DNA of 64,000 nucleotides from Bifidobacterium aquikefiri (GTDB taxonomy: Bacteria > Actinomycetota > Actinomycetes > Actinomycetales > Bifidobacteriaceae): positions 62,001-126,000 of the forward strand of contig NZ_MWXA01000003.1 of the NCBI RefSeq assembly GCF_002259795.1, read 5' to 3'. The notes under the pieces are model-generated. The model was not told the origin of the DNA. It did not search any database and saw only the letters and a program-made list of their open reading frames with translations. How positions within the stretch are numbered: the stretch's first letter is position 1; each line of letters begins with the position of its first letter. Shown here in pieces: positions 62,299 through 64,000 of the stretch. The position numbers and the translations under genes were made by a program.

Positions 62299-64000
62299 AT
62301 GACCAATGAAAATGCACGACCGCCGTCTGGCGAAATGCCTGAGAGTGCAAGCAACAATTCGAATCGCGAGAGTGAGAACTGGCAACCTGACCAGCCACCG
62401 GTTCATCCAGATCAGCAGTCACCGGCCGAACCTTCGGCGCCTCGTGAGCAGCCATCTCCTGAGCACTCTGCTCAGGATTCGACACAGCCAACGATGTACC
62501 CAGGTGCGGATCCAGTCGGGCAACAGCCATCCTCGGAATGGACGATTCCACAGCCTCAGCAGCCTTCTCCGAATAATGTTTCACCAAATCCGCAGTTCCG
62601 GCAGCCTGCTCCTGGCAATGCGCAGCCCAAGCGTTCACATGAGATCGTCGCTGACTTCTCTCGTCAGGAAACATGGAAGAGCATTGGAGTTTCCGTGGGC
62701 ATTGGCATTGCTTCCGCTATTGTGCTGGCGCTGGTCACGGGATTGCTGCTCCTTGCGGTTGAGGCATCTGCTACACAGCGTTTTGGTTCCGTCCTGACTG
62801 GAATCAGCTCCTTGGCCGGATCCTCTCAATCATCAGCTTCAGCGTCATCAGCTGGACCAAACTTCTTCCAGCTCATCATATTCGCCCTGGTCGCTGGCAT
62901 TTCCGGGCAGTTTTCCCTGCAGTTCAGCTCGGCTATGGGTTCATATGGAACATTGGGAATCAATGCGTACATGTGGCTGCCAGTCAGTCTTTCTGGTGTT
63001 GCTCTGCTGCTAGGCGCTGCTTTTGGTGCATTCTGGATGGCTCGTAGAGACCATCGGCGTTTGCGGTGGACTGGCATTGCGAGCGCTGCAGTGGTGGGCA
63101 TCATCATGGCTTTGATCTATATGCTGTTGAGTTCAGTCTTCCCCATCACGCTTGCGCGTAGTGCGGCGAATCCGTCCGCCATGCAGCTTTCGCTCAGTGG
63201 CATGACCTTCAGAACGGCTTTCATGGCCTTCCTGCTCGCTGGACTGGGAGCGTTGGCAGGTTATGCATTGGCTGCAGTGACACCCGAAGCCGATAACATT
63301 TTCACCGCAGCGTGGCGTTGGTCCCATCGCACTCGTGGTGCCGTTCGCACAGTTGTCGAATCCTTCGCAATCTATAGTGTGACATTCACGGTTCTCGGAA
63401 TAATTGCACTGATTATCTCGGCAATTCGTAGTCAGGACTTCACCGTGCTGTTGGCTGCACCGCTGCTTTTCCCAGCCTTGGCCTTGATGATGTTCAGTGT
63501 CGCCACGCTTGGAACGCTCACGCTCACGACACCCGGAAGCACTTCGCAAACCATCTCAATCTGGGCAGGTTCATCATCAGACATCCCGACATGGTCGGTG
63601 CTGATTCTCTTCGTCGTCTTCCTGCTGACAACCTTCTATATTGTGGTGAGGATGGCCGCAAGAAATATGTATGATCCTGCCCTCTCCGGATGGCAACATT
63701 CCTGGAAATCCCCACTGATCACGGCAGTGGTCTGGCTGATCGTCACATTCCTTGCAGCCAGCTTCACTGTAGGCATGCGCCTTTCGGGAGCACTCTCCTC
63801 ATTGATGAGCTCTGCCAGCAATGGCTCATTCATGGTGACATTGTCACCGGCGCTCTGGTTCTTTCTTCTCGCTGCGCTCTGGGCGTTCCTTGCCGAAGTC
63901 GCTGCATTGACATTCGCGCCTGCAATTGTCAGGTCGCAACCGGGACTATGGCGATTCATCGTCGGGGGCACCGTTGCAGTATCCAGTGCAGCCGCTGCTG
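62299..64000 (+). CDS. Large membrane protein with a Pro/Gln-rich N-terminal region, 3'-truncated by the window edge
   Basis: The frame from the ATG at 62299 (AGAGAGGG seven bases before) stays open to the last base, so 567 residues are visible and the stop is outside. Residues 1 to about 115 are polar and rich in Pro, Gln, Ser and Asn. About ten hydrophobic segments follow (SIGVSVGIGIASAIVLALVTGLLLLA, FFQLIIFALVAGISG, and others). A second in-frame ATG at 62281 is possible. The design (disordered cytoplasmic tail plus many helices) resembles other actinobacterial membrane proteins of unknown role. No domain recognised. Confidence 0.75.
   Translation, partial: MTNENARPPSGEMPESASNNSNRESENWQPDQPPVHPDQQSPAEPSAPREQPSPEHSAQDSTQPTMYPGADPVGQQPSSEWTIPQPQQPSPNNVSPNPQFRQPAPGNAQPKRSHEIVADFSRQETWKSIGVSVGIGIASAIVLALVTGLLLLAVEASATQRFGSVLTGISSLAGSSQSSASASSAGPNFFQLIIFALVAGISGQFSLQFSSAMGSYGTLGINAYMWLPVSLSGVALLLGAAFGAFWMARRDHRRLRWTGIASAAVVGIIMALIYMLLSSVFPITLARSAANPSAMQLSLSGMTFRTAFMAFLLAGLGALAGYALAAVTPEADNIFTAAWRWSHRTRGAVRTVVESFAIYSVTFTVLGIIALIISAIRSQDFTVLLAAPLLFPALALMMFSVATLGTLTLTTPGSTSQTISIWAGSSSDIPTWSVLILFVVFLLTTFYIVVRMAARNMYDPALSGWQHSWKSPLITAVVWLIVTFLAASFTVGMRLSGALSSLMSSASNGSFMVTLSPALWFFLLAALWAFLAEVAALTFAPAIVRSQPGLWRFIVGGTVAVSSAAAA

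Noticed and set aside
62088-62406. Small minus-strand open frames before the last gene
   Set aside because: They lack ribosome binding sites and recognisable domains and overlap the probable promoter region.

Overview
The window looks like a chromosomal segment of a member of the Bifidobacteriaceae. The evidence is moderate GC content with AT-rich patches, the order rpsF-ssb-rpsR-rplI, the pair nrdD-nrdG behind two NrdR boxes, a fused RmlC-RmlD protein, NrdG with a bifidobacterial-type N-terminal extension, gltX followed by tRNA-Glu and tRNA-Gln, and a surface protein ending in an LSRTG-type sorting signal. The species cannot be fixed from the sequence alone.

Layout. (1) 1-6.4 kb is the right-hand end of an integrative element inserted at the 3' end of tRNA-Ser(GGA). 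It carries a primase-polymerase (cut by the window start), a RepA-like helicase, an Mrr-type endonuclease with an FtsK-gamma-like domain, a small Cys-rich membrane protein, an XRE regulator with a perfect palindrome in its divergent promoter region, and a tyrosine integrase next to the tRNA. (2) 6.8-13.4 kb holds a 1728-residue wall-anchored lamin-tail/metallophosphoesterase protein and a zinc alcohol dehydrogenase. (3) 13.7-43.8 kb is a large, mosaic cell-surface polysaccharide locus: UDP-glucose dehydrogenase, four stand-alone GT2 enzymes, one GT-B enzyme, a Wzx flippase, four large polytopic GT-C-like or DUF2142-like membrane proteins, a secreted lysozyme-like/ricin-lectin protein, the dTDP-rhamnose genes rmlB, rmlCD and rmlA, a Wzm/Wzt exporter with a Wzt carbohydrate-binding tail, and a 1367-residue multi-domain glycosyltransferase built from an internal duplication. 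Parts of it (about 15-22.5 and 25.2-30.2 kb) are visibly AT-richer than the rml and housekeeping genes. (4) 43.9-45.8 kb is the ribosomal S6 operon with a leader that can mask its own ribosome binding site. (5) 46-54 kb holds a tautomerase, a GtrA protein, an MFS transporter, a histidine phosphatase, an unknown conserved-looking gene, a DUF805 protein, and an ABC importer (permease plus lipoprotein) of the pyrimidine-precursor/nitrate type without its ATPase. (6) 54.3-59.6 kb holds anaerobic ribonucleotide reductase, GluRS and two tRNAs. (7) 59.7-64 kb holds an HxlR regulator divergent from an F420-reductase-like dehydrogenase with a double operator, an alpha/beta hydrolase, and a membrane protein cut by the window end.

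How it works together. RmlA, RmlB and RmlCD make dTDP-L-rhamnose and Ugd makes UDP-glucuronate. The cytoplasmic glycosyltransferases build lipid-linked glycans that leave by Wzm/Wzt and perhaps by Wzx. Two DPM-like GT2 enzymes probably charge polyprenyl phosphate for the GT-C-like membrane enzymes that decorate the chain outside the cell, with GtrA at 47 kb a possible flippase. These assignments are family-level inferences.

The most unusual items are the FtsK-gamma/Mrr fusion, the giant duplicated glycosyltransferase with one decayed catalytic domain, and a family of 103-104 bp intergenic palindromes whose arms differ between copies yet keep their self-complementarity.
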